The notes: generated by a model not told the origin, from the sequence alone. 64,000 bases of DNA from Chaetoderma sp. LZ-2023a (GCA_034401795.1 CM067359.1:141539278-141603277); one strand, 5' to 3'; counted from the stretch's first letter, positions 34,765-45,951 are shown. Program-made: numbers and translations.

Positions 34765-35570
34765 AAGTCAATTCACATAAGTGTGCTGATAAAGATCAAA
34801 AGGACAAGTCAAGCCATCAACCATTTCTGTAGAGCAGACAAATTTATAAAGGCTGTGGAAAGAAACTAGTGTATCAGCATAATTGGAAAGTTGTTGAATG
34901 TTTAGAAAATAATCTGACCTTAAAAAAAGCTGCCATTGCAATCTACACACAAAACATGTAGCAATATGAAGCATCAGTTTTCAGTAAAACTAGTCCAAAG
35001 TACTCAGCAGATTATCTGATATGAAAGAATTTCTCATTGCAACATATGATAGTAATCAGTTATTTTCAAAATATTTTGAAATTTGTTTTTGCATATGACA
35101 GCAACAAAATTCAGTCAAATTGACTTACAAATTTTCCACAGGTTTTATATTTTACATATGAAATGGATTCGGTTCTGTCAGTATATTAGCCGGTATATCA
35201 GCGGTTATAGTGGTATTTTGTTTCTACTATATACATGTAAATCGCAAATTGGTTGACTTCTTATACTTTTTATGATGACATTCATGTTCTTATAGTCCTT
35301 TGTAATAATTCTCAGACAAATTCGTGGTTTACAGTCATATTTTGTCAATGTAGTGGAACCTGACCCTGACATCATTTAAGCCTTGCAAACTTGGCCCGTC
35401 ATAAGTGATGTGGAACAAATGATGACAAAACCATTCATGTTCAAACCAAATTGAGTATGAATAGGCCTACAATGTAGATACATCTGAATTTAGGAAGCCA
35501 CAACTGTGAGATCTTAATATCTGTTCAACACTAATCACATCACACGTGCCCTATATTAATACAGAGAGCT
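34765..35570. other. Nothing recognised
   Basis: AT-rich unique-looking DNA. Faint pieces of the family C palindrome arm occur near 35095-35140. Confidence 0.45.
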
Positions 35571-35589
35571 TCAAGGAAGGATGAGTTAT

Positions 35590-36040
35590 CCAATGATCGG
35601 CAACATACAGGCACTGTTATGCCAAATGCGTTAACTCATACATATCTCCCAAATTTCGCCCTGATCCATTCAGCAGCTCTGGAGAAGTTATTTTAGTGAA
35701 AATTAGGTCATCCAAGATGGCCACCGAAGCATTTGGCCAATCAAGTTCCGTTGAACAAACTTGGTTCAGCTCTTGCCCGAGATCATATTACATGAGGTTT
35801 GCATCAATCCCCCAAGCGATTTCGGAGAATTTTTAAAAGACATTTTTAAGAATCGGTCAATATTCAAGATGGCCACTGGCCAAATTTGCTAATCGGCTTC
35901 GTTTGAACAAACTTGGATCCCTATGCCCTAGGATGCTTCATGCCACATATAATTGAAATCGGCCAAGTGGTTCTTGAGAACAAGTCATTTAAAAGAAAAG
36001 TTGACGGCCGATGGACACAAGGCGGAGGTCGCCATGGCAT
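35590..36040. repeat. Repeat family D, single partial unit
   Basis: It matches the end part of the 831-bp unit: TCATCCAAGATGGCCACCGA, AACTTGGTTCAGCTCTTGCC, then GGTCGCCATGGCATAAGCTC. The terminal hairpin is degraded. Confidence 0.8.
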
Positions 36041-36415
36041 AAGCTCAAATGTGATGTGAGCCTATCTGCTTCTCACTCAATTATTGGAGCCGATATGGAG
36101 TACCAGATGAGATGCTCATGCAAATGTGTGACTAAACATGTAATAACATTAAGATCTATTAATTATCACACATTTAAGAAAAACTTGCCAGTGGTGTATT
36201 ATAGGGTACATGTATCTACCCTAAACATTCGTATATGGCTTACTATCAATTTCCCATCGCTATATACATACATACAGTGTTAGACATCCATTTATACGTG
36301 CATAGTTTTAAGCATTAATTTATGTATATATAAATATTTAATATTCGCCATGTAACTAGTATCTATTGTTGTTTTGTGTTCAATAGCCCTCTCCAGCTTT
36401 AGCTATGTCCCGATC
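36041..36415. other. Nothing recognised
   Basis: A 90-codon open frame at 36011-36283 starts inside repeat D and has no motif. Confidence 0.45.
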
Positions 36416-36419
36416 ATCC

Positions 36420-36740
36420 TCTAGCTAAGCTCCACCCACACTTCGCTGTGTTGGGATTGATCAATCATCGATTGATCCGACCATTAATTTCCTGAAAACT
36501 ATACATCTAAGTTGCTGAATTTTTTGTAACTAATTTGACTGGCTGCTGTTGCTGCCTATGGCTCACCCAAATTAGTTTCAAAATATTCAATAGGATATTT
36601 ATTAAATAGTAAAAGACATACAATTCGTACAACAATGCATAGTCTGTCTTCATCTATGCGTTCGTGATGTACTTATCTACGTGATTCATGACGTTGATTG
36701 TGATGTCATTCTATCCATCACTTAGTTGATTATGACATCC
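36420..36740. repeat. Dispersed repeat C-large, inverted orientation
   Basis: Inverse of the 34380-34760 block order: AGCTCCACCCACACTTCGCT, GGGATTGATCAATCATCGAT, a palindrome with a damaged arm at about 36508-36592, then AAAAGACATACAATTCGTAC. Confidence 0.8.
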
Positions 36741-36742
36741 AT

Positions 36743-37632
36743 ATGATGGATGGATACAGTGGAAAAGTCCATTATATTGATATGTATACATGCAGATTTT
36801 ATGCCCTGACCATAGCCATGCTTGAAGAAATGTACCCTCAGGAGACATGGATAAGGGTCTACACAGATGGATCAGCCAAAGATGCAATTAGGAGCGGAGG
36901 TGCCGGACTGCACATACAGTATCCAAACGGACAACATGAGTCAGCTGCAATACCGACAGGCAAACACTGCACAAACTACAGAGCTGAAGTCGAAGCACTG
37001 GTCCATACAGCTAATACCATCAGCAGAACAGCAGACCCTATTGCATAGATTGTCTTTTTATCTGATGCCCGCTCCGTCCTTGAGGCTATCACCAAAGGTA
37101 AGCTGCCACAGCTTAAAGAAGCACTACAAACCATCAAATGCTTTCGAATAGCATTGCAGGGGATCCCCTCACACTGTGGAGTCCAAGGAAATGAGGAAGC
37201 AGACAAGATGGCAAAGGTGGGTGCATAAAAGAATCAGACAGAAAACATGGTTACACATACGGAGATGAAGACTATCATCAAGTCACTCTATAGAACACCT
37301 CAATCAGAAGATGCCTACCATCATCTCTTGAGGCCAGAGCAAGTGACCATTTTTCGTCTCAGAACTGGACATAACAGACTAAACCAACACATGTACAGGC
37401 GGTTCCACCTTATGACATCGCCCGCTTGTCCTTGTGGAGAAGCAGAACAGACCACAGAGCACATACTTCAATGTTGCAGTACGTATCAGCTGCTGAGAGA
37501 AGAGATCTGGCCTTTGTCAACCTCTTTTCTTGAAAAGCTGTATGGGCCTGTGGAAGAACTGCAGAAAACCACAGATTTCATCTTGAGAACGCCTCTCCAA
37601 GTGTGATACCAGCGATCAAAAAGAAGAAGAAA
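36743..37632 (+). pseudogene. LINE RNase H domain and 3' end, two in-frame stops
   Basis: One frame runs from 36743 to 37606, broken by TAG at 37046 and TAA at 37226. It encodes an RNase H fold: VYTDGSAKDAIRSGGAG (first Asp), NYRAEVEAL (Glu), FLSDARSVLEAI (second Asp) and PSHCGVQGNEEADKMA (His and last Asp). A C-terminal CPCGEAEQTTEHILQCC zinc-knuckle-like motif follows. Placing RNase H at the end of the polyprotein fits I/Nimb/Jockey-type LINEs. The reverse transcriptase is absent (5' truncation). The 3' end TGATACCAGCGATCAAAAAG is also present at about 59783 inside DIRS copy 2. Confidence 0.9.
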
Positions 37633-37646
37633 CATTCTGTGACTTA

Positions 37647-37870
37647 AAGGTGCATATTCACAGCAAAATTACTGAAAATAAAATTGTTTAAATTATATAC
37701 TTTTAAAGGCTTAAACTATGAGCCTATATGTAATGAAACAAAATAAATCTTAACATATGATGATTTCATTCCATATATATTAATATAATTCTTTAAGTTG
37801 CGAAATTGAAATAGAGGCTCGAGCCAGGGACAATTACGGACTTGTTATTATGGATTCTGATTTATAACTG
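37647..37870. repeat. Dispersed repeat E, second copy
   Basis: AAAGGTGCATATTCACAGCA, AATAAAATTGTTTAAATTAT and GATTTCATTCCATATATATT match 19189-19400 in order. Confidence 0.75.
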
Positions 37871-38185
37871 TCGTGTACATGTATGTAATACCTATTGCAA
37901 TTCAACACACAATTTGTAACTAAAATAAATAAAAAGGTATTGAAAATATGAATTCATGAATTAAGATTTGCATATTCAATTGGCAAGTTTGAATTTTATC
38001 AGTTAAATTATTTTACTTTAGGAAAATTACATTAAATTTATTAAATTAACTTAAAATTAGGTACCAAGGCTTGGGTACGTTTCAGAGCGCAGGCCTATTC
38101 CTCTACGCTAATCTCCTCCTCTTCCAACTCAATTACAGATCTGCCACTTTCGATGAACAGTGTGCGGTAGACATAGAGGACGTCC
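37871..38185. other. Nothing recognised
   Basis: AT-rich DNA without motifs. Confidence 0.45.
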
Positions 38186-38193
38186 TGTGTTAA

Positions 38194-38378
38194 CCATTAC
38201 CACTCTGATGTCAAAATCTTGAATTTTCAAATTAACTTAAAAGATTAACTGGTGTTCATTTTTCAATAAATTTGGTGGAGGTCTGAGGATAATGCTGTCG
38301 TAGACAGCAACATTGTCCAACAAAATTGTTGAAAAATATACACCAGTTTCTTTGCTATTGACATCAGAGTGGTAAGGG
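38194..38378. mobile_element. Foldback MITE family B
   Basis: TTAA lies at 38190-38193 and 38379-38382. The ends are CCATTACCACTCTGATGTCA and TGACATCAGAGTGGTAAGGG. The central hairpin has diverged on the left. Confidence 0.88.
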
Positions 38379-38382
38379 TTAA

Positions 38383-38682
38383 CCCTGCTGCGTCGATGTA
38401 AGCAGGTTTTTTTTAGCGTTCCCAAGGTAGGTGCTGCGCTTACTGACTCAGACAAACTAGTCCTAAACTTACAAACTCAAACCGAGGAGAAATTCTTTCT
38501 TTCAGATATTATGTTGTGACCCTGTTGGATAATTGTTCTACATGTACTGATTTAATGAAAATATAAATTAGAATTTTAAATACAATTTTTTAATTTAAAA
38601 TTTAAATTTTAATTAAATTAAGCATATTTATTTATGATCCCCTTTAATTTAATTTTATCATTTCTGCAACATTAGATCATTA
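38383..38682. other. Nothing recognised
   Basis: Short AATTTAAA-rich low complexity at 38575-38660. Confidence 0.45.
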
Positions 38683-39242
38683 CCCTTAGTACTCTGATGT
38701 CACTATTCTATCTTTTATTGTGTCAATATCACAGAAACTGGTGTACATTTTTCAACAATCTTGGTGGAAGATGTTGCTGTCTACGACAGCACCATCTCCC
38801 ACCAAATTTGTTGAAAAATGAACACCAATTCATCTTTTATTAATTTAATTTGAAAATTAACCCTTAGCACTCTGATGTCACAATTTTAACTTTTATTGTG
38901 TCAATATCACAGAAACTGGTGTACATTTTTCAACAATCTTGGTGGAAGATGTTGCTGTCTACGACGGCACCATCTCCCACCAAATTTGTTGAAAAATGAA
39001 CACCAATTCATCTTTTATTAATTTAATTTGAAAATTAACCCTTAGCACTCTGATGTCACAATTTTAACTTTTATTGTGTCAATATCACAGAAACTGGTGT
39101 ACATTTTTCAACAATCTTGGTGGAAGATGTTGCTGTCTATGACAGCACCATCTCCCACTAAATTTGTTGAAAAATGAACACCAGTTCATCTTTTAATTTA
39201 ATTTGAAAATTTAAAGTTTTGACACAGGAGTGGTAAGGGTTA
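38683..39242. repeat. Tandem trimer of foldback MITE family B, 178-bp period
   Basis: CCCTTAG starts at 38683, 38861 and 39039. The first two units lack the right terminus (CATCAGAGTGGTAAGGG) and run directly into the next TTAACCCTTAG. Only the third ends properly at GTGGTAAGGG. Units 1 and 2 are almost identical, so the array grew recently. Confidence 0.93.
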
Positions 39243-39600
39243 ATATTGCAGCTAAAGATGCATGAAGATGGGTGTGTGTTATGTGGAAAGGGAGGGGGGG
39301 GGGGTAGTAGCATACATACATTTAGTGAATACATTTATGTTACGTGCATACCAGTTGTGGCACCACAGTTGGCAGGTGGTGGAGAAAATGTCACAATACT
39401 GCATTACTTATCCCCTGGCCCTTTGTGCAAAGTGTGGCTGAATATAACGAAACACTGCACCACCACCCTTACCCCACGTCACCACCACTATTAATACACA
39501 CCTCCCCATTTAACATTCTTCTGACGTCATTACTACTGCCTAAATTATCGTGAATATGATGCAAAATAGGATATCACTTATTGTATAATGCAGAAATCCT
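39243..39600. other. Unassigned, G-run at 39288-39303
   Basis: A short G-rich tract, with no recognisable feature otherwise. Confidence 0.45.
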
Positions 39601-39605
39601 TGTAG

Positions 39606-40695
39606 ATGGATGATATCGAACAACCATGTTCCAAAAAGAGTCGGACACAGAATGTATACCACTGTTTGATATGTTCAATTGTGCTGGACGGCAGTTCAAG
39701 AGGTCCTGCTGTAAAGATACCGACAAGACATGGATTGCAGTCTGTGTTGGCTGCGGCAGAGCTGAAGCAGGATGAAGTGTTCCAACAGACATTGCCACTT
39801 AGATAAGACATTTTAAATTTGCAGTATAATGTCTCATGTCATAAATCTTGTAGTAAAACAAAGCTGACTCATGCTTTATCATCTTCTTCACCATCAGTTA
39901 GTGCTGATTTATGTGACAATCAACCACAGCGACTAAGTATGTTTGATACCAGCAATTTTAATATAAGAGAGCAGTGTTTTATTTGTGGATTTGCTGAAAA
40001 ACGTCTTCCAAATAAGAGTAGGGAAAAACTCACATAAATCAAGTCATTGAATCAGCCGAAAAGCGAAATGATGAAGTGGTGCGCTTACAGATGCTGTCAT
40101 ACCCTTACTTATTTGCTTTTGATGCTAAATATCATACATGTAGGTCTTGCTATTCACATTACATTTCTGATCTAGGAATATACAAGCAGTGACAAGGTAA
40201 AATGAACAAAACCGTATATCATCAGTTCATGACAAGGCATTCCATCAGCTGGCAAAGGAAACTGAATGCACAATACTTTCTAAGCACACACAACCAGTTA
40301 CCACGCTGACAACTCGTGTGAGATTTACTGAAATCTTGATTGAAATGGGTGTTCCAAAGCCAGAAGCAGAACGTTATGCCACATGGAAATTAATGCATCA
40401 CATTAAAGTCTACTTCCAAGACAGATTGCCCTTCATTGAACGTTCTGGTTTTTCAGACTTATTGTGCTCAAGTGCAATAATGGTGGGAGACGCACTTAGA
40501 AGGGCAGCTGATCTGCAGATGAAATTAAACGATCAAATTCAGCCAGATTTAGAAGATGTTAGAGACATCACAGGTATTCCTCTGCACATGGATGAAACAT
40601 TGATACTGCACAGCTGCTGGAATTTTGAGGAACAGGATATCTTCTGTCCAGGAATCACCAGATGGATACCTATCCACTGCAGACCTTACCATTGA
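39606..40695 (+). pseudogene. Cysteine-rich mobile-element or domesticated ORF, frame-damaged
   Basis: Three open pieces follow one another: 39606-39806, 39819-40037 and 40318-40695. The first two carry paired motifs, CLIC, then SCHKSC, then CFICGFAEKR, and after a frame change AKYHTC and CYSHYIS. The third encodes GVPKPEAERYATWKLMHHIK, then FQDRLPFIERSGFSDLLCSS. This order resembles large uncharacterised Cys/His-rich proteins that are multi-copy in invertebrate and fish genomes. The family name and function are unknown to me. It ends about 125 bp before a DIRS terminus. Stops and frameshifts mark it as dead. Confidence 0.5.
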
Positions 40696-40820
40696 CCATT
40701 GCAGAGACTTTGTTCCAGATCTCTTGTATGACTTTATTTTTTGGATAGGAAGTGAAATTGACTTTGAAAATGTCTCCAGTACGGCAGTAGCGGTTAATGA
40801 ATAGCATCAGACTAAAAAAA

Positions 40821-40880
40821 GCATCCGCTTTTGTTTCTACGAGAATTCTTAATACTTACCAGATGTACTATTATGATAAT
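40821..40880 (-). repeat. Second-family DIRS right terminus
   Basis: GCATCCGCTTTTGTTTCTAC, GAGAATTCTTAATACTTACC and AGATGTACTATTATGATAAT. The first 45 bases are repeated inverted at 41079-41128, and the TTACCAGATG-ACTATTATGATAA part recurs direct at 41156-41178. Confidence 0.88.
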
Positions 40881-41078
40881 GTCTATTATCTAGTCTAGAT
40901 CAAAATAAACAATTAAAACTCCACACTCTCCTGGTCCTGTCCATACTGTGTCCGGGAATTACCATAGCCCCAGGTACCGAGTCAATTCCCAATCACAGTC
41001 AGATTCGTCTTATATTTGCCTTGACAAACAGCGAAAGCAGCTCAGCCTCACCTCAGCGGGGCGGCTGAGACAGGGCCA

Positions 41079-41176
41079 TAGTACATCTGGTAAGTATTAA
41101 GAATTCTCGTAGAAACAAAAGCGGATGCTTTTTTTATTCTACTTCGAATAATACTTACCAGATGCACTATTATGAT
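41079..41176 (-). repeat. Second-family DIRS internal complementary region
   Basis: The first half (ACATCTGGTAAGTATTAAGA to CAAAAGCGGATGC) is the inverse of the right terminus. The second half (TTTTATTCTACTTCGAATAA to GATGCACTATTATGAT) should be the inverse of the missing left terminus. This predicts a left end containing TTATTCGAAGTAGAATAAAA. Confidence 0.85.
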
Positions 41177-41782
41177 AAACTCCGGATTTCAACAGCCAGG
41201 AAATACCGGTGGGAGGAGGTGAGGCTCGAACCAGCACTCATCTACCATCCAACAGAGAAGGTTATGAAGAGACTAGAACCCTGGCATACGCTTGGGTTCT
41301 GCCATCGGACTCATAGAGTGCTAAACTTCCATGGTCTAGACCGCGCTCCCCCCCTCTTTTGTCCGCACAAAATTCAGAGGCCTGTCAATGGGGATGCAAC
41401 ACCCACCAGACCCGTGTCAGCCCCAAGTCTCAGCTATGGCAGTCCAGTAGAGTGCAAAGAAGCTACTACAACTTCTAATTTTGAAAAAATATCAGTATAT
41501 CGATTAGGTTTTCAAATTGGAATGAGTCTAATGTCTGTTTGAGAGGATAAGTATACTCTTATACCAGACTATTTACCTAAGCAGTCTGGTATTTCGACTG
41601 TAAGTAAATTATTTATAGTCACTTAATTAATGTAAACACTCACCATTTTGAGTGCTTGGTCTTTTCTTGTTCATCACAGGAGCTACCCCCAATCCACGGT
41701 CGTTCTCAGGTCATGTGCATAGCCATTGTTCAGTGCAAGAGGAAGAACTTGTGATGTGTGCGAAATAATGGTCGGATGTGGC

Positions 41783-42808
41783 TTAGTTCAGATTCGATAA
41801 ATTGGCGATGGCTACCGGATTAAGTGCGCTGGAGATGTCGCGAAGGTAGAAATCAGTGAATGACGACTCGGCATGCCATTGTGCTACATACATCACCTCC
41901 TCTAATGAGACACCCTTATAAAGGGCTGATGATGCTGCTAGTGCTCGGACCTGATGGGCATTTGCACGATCAATCTGCTTTCCTGTAGCGATTTTGTGTG
42001 ACATCTGAATAGCGTCGACTATCCAACGAGAAATAATATCTTTCGAGGCGCACAAATGAGGAGCTTTGAGACATAACCACAGAGATTTCGGGTCATCTCT
42101 CCACTCCTCAGTACATTTCTTATACATTTTCAGACATCTGACAGGACACCAAGCAGAAGAGTTTGGGTCATGTCTAGTTAAACTTGGCAAATTGATCGGC
42201 TGTCCTGGATATTTAAGTGACTGATTCTTTGCCAGGAAACAAAGACGTGGAAGTAGTCTTAAACCTTCACCCGTGACGACAGAACGGTCTTGTTCGGCAA
42301 AAAGCGCATGTATTTCGCTTCTCCTTCTCGCCGACGCTGCTGCAACCAAGAAAACTGATTTAATAGTTAACAGTTTAATGTCTATAGATCTAATTGGTTC
42401 AAAGGGAGCATGCCCTAAAACCTGTAGAACAAGAGATAGATTCCATGCTGGGATAGGAATTGGCTGTCTAGGTCGCAGATTGCTCATTCCTTTAATAACT
42501 TCATTTAAAGTGTCATTTTCCACTCCTTCAATGGCCAGACTGGGAATGACTGAAGCTAATGCAGACTTATATGCTGCTAGGGTAGAAGGTACAAGTTTGT
42601 CAACTTCGTATAAATGACAGATAAAATCTGCTACGTGTTGAACAGATGCAGAAAAGGGATCGATATCTCTTCCCTTACACCAATCTGCAAATTTGTTGAT
42701 TCTATAATTATATGTTTTAGTGGTTGGACCTCTTCTGGCTGAAGCGACAAACTTCGCTGCTTGCTCAGAAAAGCCACCCTTAATTGCACGCTGCTTGATA
42801 ACATCCAT
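41783..42808 (-). CDS. DIRS tyrosine recombinase, intact 341-residue ORF
   Basis: This recombinase inserts the circular DIRS intermediate. I chose the start MDVIKQRAIKGG because the conserved N-terminal segment SARRGPTTKTYNYRINKFAD begins just after it. SAM-like N-domain text follows (VADFICHLYEVDKLVPSTLA, then IPAWNLSLVLQVLG). The catalytic domain shows Arg in SARRRSEIHAL, the HxxR box in AHQVRALAASSAL, Trp/His in AQWHAESSF and the nucleophile Tyr in TDFYLRD. There are no stops. The open frame extends further 5' to 44116, but there it overlaps RT/RNase H text in another frame. The start overlaps the RNase H frame by about 180 bp, as is common in DIRS. Confidence 0.88.
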   Translation of the reverse strand: MDVIKQRAIKGGFSEQAAKFVASARRGPTTKTYNYRINKFADWCKGRDIDPFSASVQHVADFICHLYEVDKLVPSTLAAYKSALASVIPSLAIEGVENDTLNEVIKGMSNLRPRQPIPIPAWNLSLVLQVLGHAPFEPIRSIDIKLLTIKSVFLVAAASARRRSEIHALFAEQDRSVVTGEGLRLLPRLCFLAKNQSLKYPGQPINLPSLTRHDPNSSAWCPVRCLKMYKKCTEEWRDDPKSLWLCLKAPHLCASKDIISRWIVDAIQMSHKIATGKQIDRANAHQVRALAASSALYKGVSLEEVMYVAQWHAESSFTDFYLRDISSALNPVAIANLSNLN

Positions 42809-44984
42809 GCAGTCAATTTGAACATTTCTGGTCTGTCGTGGAGGTACAGACCCCTGTTCTGAGAGATTAGATCTCTTCTGTCTGGAAGAGGGATTGGACT
42901 GCAGACCAGAAGGTCTAGCAGATCCGTAAACCATGATCGGCCTGGCCAATAAGGGGCGATCAGTAGCACTTGGCACATACCCTCTCTTATCTTTGCCAGA
43001 ACTTTTGGGATGAGAATCGTTGGAGGATACGCATACGCGTACATTCCCTTCCAACTTATCGCCAGTGCGTCTACCGCTAGCGCTAGCGGGTCCGGGATCG
43101 GTGACATGTAAGTGACCATCTTTGCGTTTTGTTTCATCGCAAACAGGTCCACATTTGGCTTGCCCCAATGTTTGAATAGAACCTCCGCTACCGATTGGTT
43201 GAGCTGCCATTCCGTCGGACGACAAACCGTCCTTCGACTGAGAGCATCCGCTAGGATGTTCAAACTTCCTGGAATGTGTGCTGCCCGAAGAATAACATGG
43301 CATCACAGCAGAAGGTTCCAAATCATCATACACAACTCCGGTGATCTCGTCCCGCCTTGGCGGTTCAAATAAGACACCACTGTTGAGTTGTCTGTCCTTA
43401 TTAGGACAATCTTGTCTTGAATTAAATTCTCGAACTTTTGAAGTGCCGTACACCGCTAATAGTTCGAGAACATTGATATGTTTCTGCGCAATGATCCAAT
43501 CCCATTCCCCTGACACTGACTGATCGTCAAATACTGCTTCCAAACCCGTCGTCGATGCATCTGTGAAGGTGGACATCTGTGATTGAGGAAGTTGTAGAGG
43601 AACACCTCGCAGGAGATTCTGTTCTGATAACCACCACTGAAGGTGGAATATCAATGGTTCTTTTACTGGTATCCTCAGAGATAACGGATCCGTTCTCTGA
43701 GACCAGAATGACATTAGATACTTCTGAATTGGCCTGCACCTGAGTGCCGCATAAGGAACCACCTTCTCAAGAGACACTAGTAAACCCAGTATTCTGAGAA
43801 ATTGGCGCCCCGTCAGATAGGCTCCTAGAGAAACCGACTCCAGAATTGCAATCAGGCTTTTGACTCTGCTCTCCGCCGGAAAAGCTACGCCGTCCCTGAG
43901 ATGGAAAAATATTCCCAGATAAACAAACTCCCGGGATGGAGTCAATTCTGATTTCTCTAGATTCACAATCCATCCTAGATCCTTTAATAAGGCTAGGACT
44001 ACCTGAAGATTGTTGCGCAGAGTGACTGGATTCCCCGCCTTTAGCAGCCAGTCATCTATGTAAGTATGAACAGCTATGTTTCTCCTGCGAAGATAAGAAG
44101 TCATGGCGAGAACCACTTTGGTGAAGACCCTTGGTGCTGTGGTCAGGCCGAATGGAAGCGCATTGAATTCCCAAACATTGTCTTAGAATGCAAAGCGAAG
44201 GTATTTCTGAAAAGGAATTGACATTGGAATATGAAAATAAGCATCCTTCAGATCTATCGACACTGCCCACATGCCTTTTCTCAGCCCTGTCATTACCGCT
44301 GCTACAGTCTCCATCTGAAATTTGGGAGAAAGAATAAATTTGTTCAACGGTTTGAGATTGAGAATTGGTCTCCATCCTCCGGTACGTTTCGGAACGAGGA
44401 ACATCATCGAATAGAAGCCTAGGGATGACTGATTGCGGACTAGATGAATCGCATTCTTCTGATGAAGATTCTATTTCTGAGCAAATGGCATCTAGACAAT
44501 CGGATTCCCTTGGAACGGGAGTCCATACTGGAGTCGATGTTAACTGAACTAACGATTGACGGATGAGCCAGTCCGGTTCGTAGCCGTTTCTTAACCACTG
44601 ACAGACTAAACAATCTCGCACGCCCTGTTCCCATTGGCTTGAGAAGAGTTGAAGTCTGCCTCCGACGGTAGGAATCTGCACACAGCTGGCGGTCAAGATT
44701 GCACGAGAAGACGCTACATCGCTTGGGTGAAGACTCTCGACTCCCTTCGTTCCTGACGTCACCGGAACTGATTCCGCTGGAAATCCGTCGGGACCGGCCT
44801 CCACGGCCGCCCCGCGGCTTCTTGGAATATGACGGTCCGGAACCGCCGCCACGGTTATCCCTACGCTAACCGCCGCGGCCCGAACCGACACCCTTCCTGT
44901 CCTCCTCATACAGCCTCTTATTAGAGGGCTTGTATGAGGACGAACAGCCAGGTCCTTGGGATCCGGATGCCTGATGGGCATCAC
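42631..44984 (-). pseudogene. DIRS reverse transcriptase / RNase H, frameshifted
   Basis: RT copies the element RNA and RNase H removes the template. Pieces in order: GGRLQLFSSQWEQGV and STPVWTPVPRESD (44.5-44.7 kb); MMFLVPKRTGGWRPILNLKP, then WAVSIDLKDAYFHIPM (44183-44407); the active site HTYIDDWLLKAG (about 44050); YLGIFF; RNase H FTDAS, a TDNSTVVSYLNRQGG segment, then HIPGSLNILADALSRR, and NVDLFAMKQNAK to 42631. Damage: a frame change between 44.45 and 44.4 kb, a TAA after LRFAF (44183), a one-base indel near 43450 and a TGA near 43305. The catalytic YIDD is present, but the protein cannot be made whole. Confidence 0.88.
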
Positions 44985-45377
44985 GGCCAGAAGGATGGAA
45001 GGGCGATCTTTGGCGCTGCCTCTGTTGCTCTTGCCGATGCTGCCTGTAGGAAGGACTGCTGCGGCTGTGTGATCTTAGTCGACTTCCACGACTTGCCGAC
45101 TACTTCCTGTTCAGCAACCATTGACGCGACCTTGGATAAGGCTTGTCGTGCCGAGCCACCGAACAAGCCTGGACCGATGAAGGGCGCAGAAGACAATGCA
45201 GCCCTCATCTCTGGTCCTGGTTCTACACAATCGAGAACCATTCTCCGTCGCTCTGCCAATGTTCTGGTGATCACCCTGGCCAGGCAATCTTGAGACAAGC
45301 GCATGGTGTCCCAAATAACTCCGGGAGCAGCCTCTGGCACTTGTCCACCTTCCGCCGTGCATGAAAAACCTAGTCAC
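44700..45377 (-). pseudogene. DIRS gag-like ORF, 3' part
   Basis: The frame 44981-45340 encodes RTLAERRRMVLDCVEP, then FIGPGLFGGSARQALSKVAS. This parallels VTKSRRQMVLDHMRP and GPSIFGGQARAILEDTA in the other DIRS fragment at 46.6-47.1 kb, so both are the same gag domain. An Arg/Pro-rich tail follows to about 44700. The 5' part is missing. Confidence 0.75.
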
Positions 45378-45380
45378 CGT

Positions 45381-45950
45381 GCCACTTTTAAATGCAGTAG
45401 ACCAATATCTTAGCGCCCACTTTGACGGGTTATATGATCCAGTATATTATTACTGGACGGTTCCGACAGTAATACCGCCCGATATTTAAGGGGTTCATCG
45501 CTTTGGAGTGACCGAGAAAACAGGACTATATGTCAGGAAAACTGGTGCGTAGTAACCCTTATATCCAGTAAATCACATTTGCAGTTGATTGTCAGTTTAA
45601 AGTGTACAAGTTAAGAAGGGTCAAGCTATCTACTAAATGCCCTAGAGATGGTTACGCTTTTCATTGTGGCGGACTTGCGGGTTATTTTTTTATATTAGAA
45701 ATGTACACTGCTTGTACAAATACAAATATTTGATGACAGGTACAAAAAAAATCTACCTGTCACCTGGAACAGGTACAATTTTATAAACATTTCAACCCCT
45801 GCAATGGTGCCCTTGTGCATAACATTAGCTATAGCTTACCAGACAATCTTAACGCATGAAGGACGCCATGGGCATATTTTCTTGTATCGCATGTGTATCG
45901 ATATGACAGGTCACGATGCGTATCATGATTCACTGATATATCAGTGAATC
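45381..45950. other. Unassigned sequence between two DIRS fragments
   Basis: It contains a short inverted pair (CACTGATATATCAGTG, 45931-45946) and a GGACGGTTCCGACAGTAATA patch. It has no coding signal. It may be a non-coding insertion that separates the fragments. Confidence 0.4.
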
Positions 45951-45951
45951 G

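Larger units (their letters stand above)
40821..45380 (-). mobile_element. DIRS-type retrotransposon, second family, 5'-truncated
   Basis: On the minus strand it holds gag, reverse transcriptase/RNase H and tyrosine recombinase in order, then a right terminus (40821-40875) and an internal complementary region (41079-41176). The left terminus predicted by that region was not found, and homology stops near 45380. The recombinase frame is intact while RT has several lesions. Its sequence is unrelated at base level to the copies at 24.8 and 55.2 kb, apart from a short motif beside the complementary region. Confidence 0.9.

Noticed and set aside
41783-44116. One 777-residue protein on the minus strand
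   Set aside because: Its middle third is out of frame with conserved RNase H text that reads in another frame (NILADALSRR, VDLFAMKQNAK). The real units are a damaged RT/RNase H and a separate recombinase starting at 42808.
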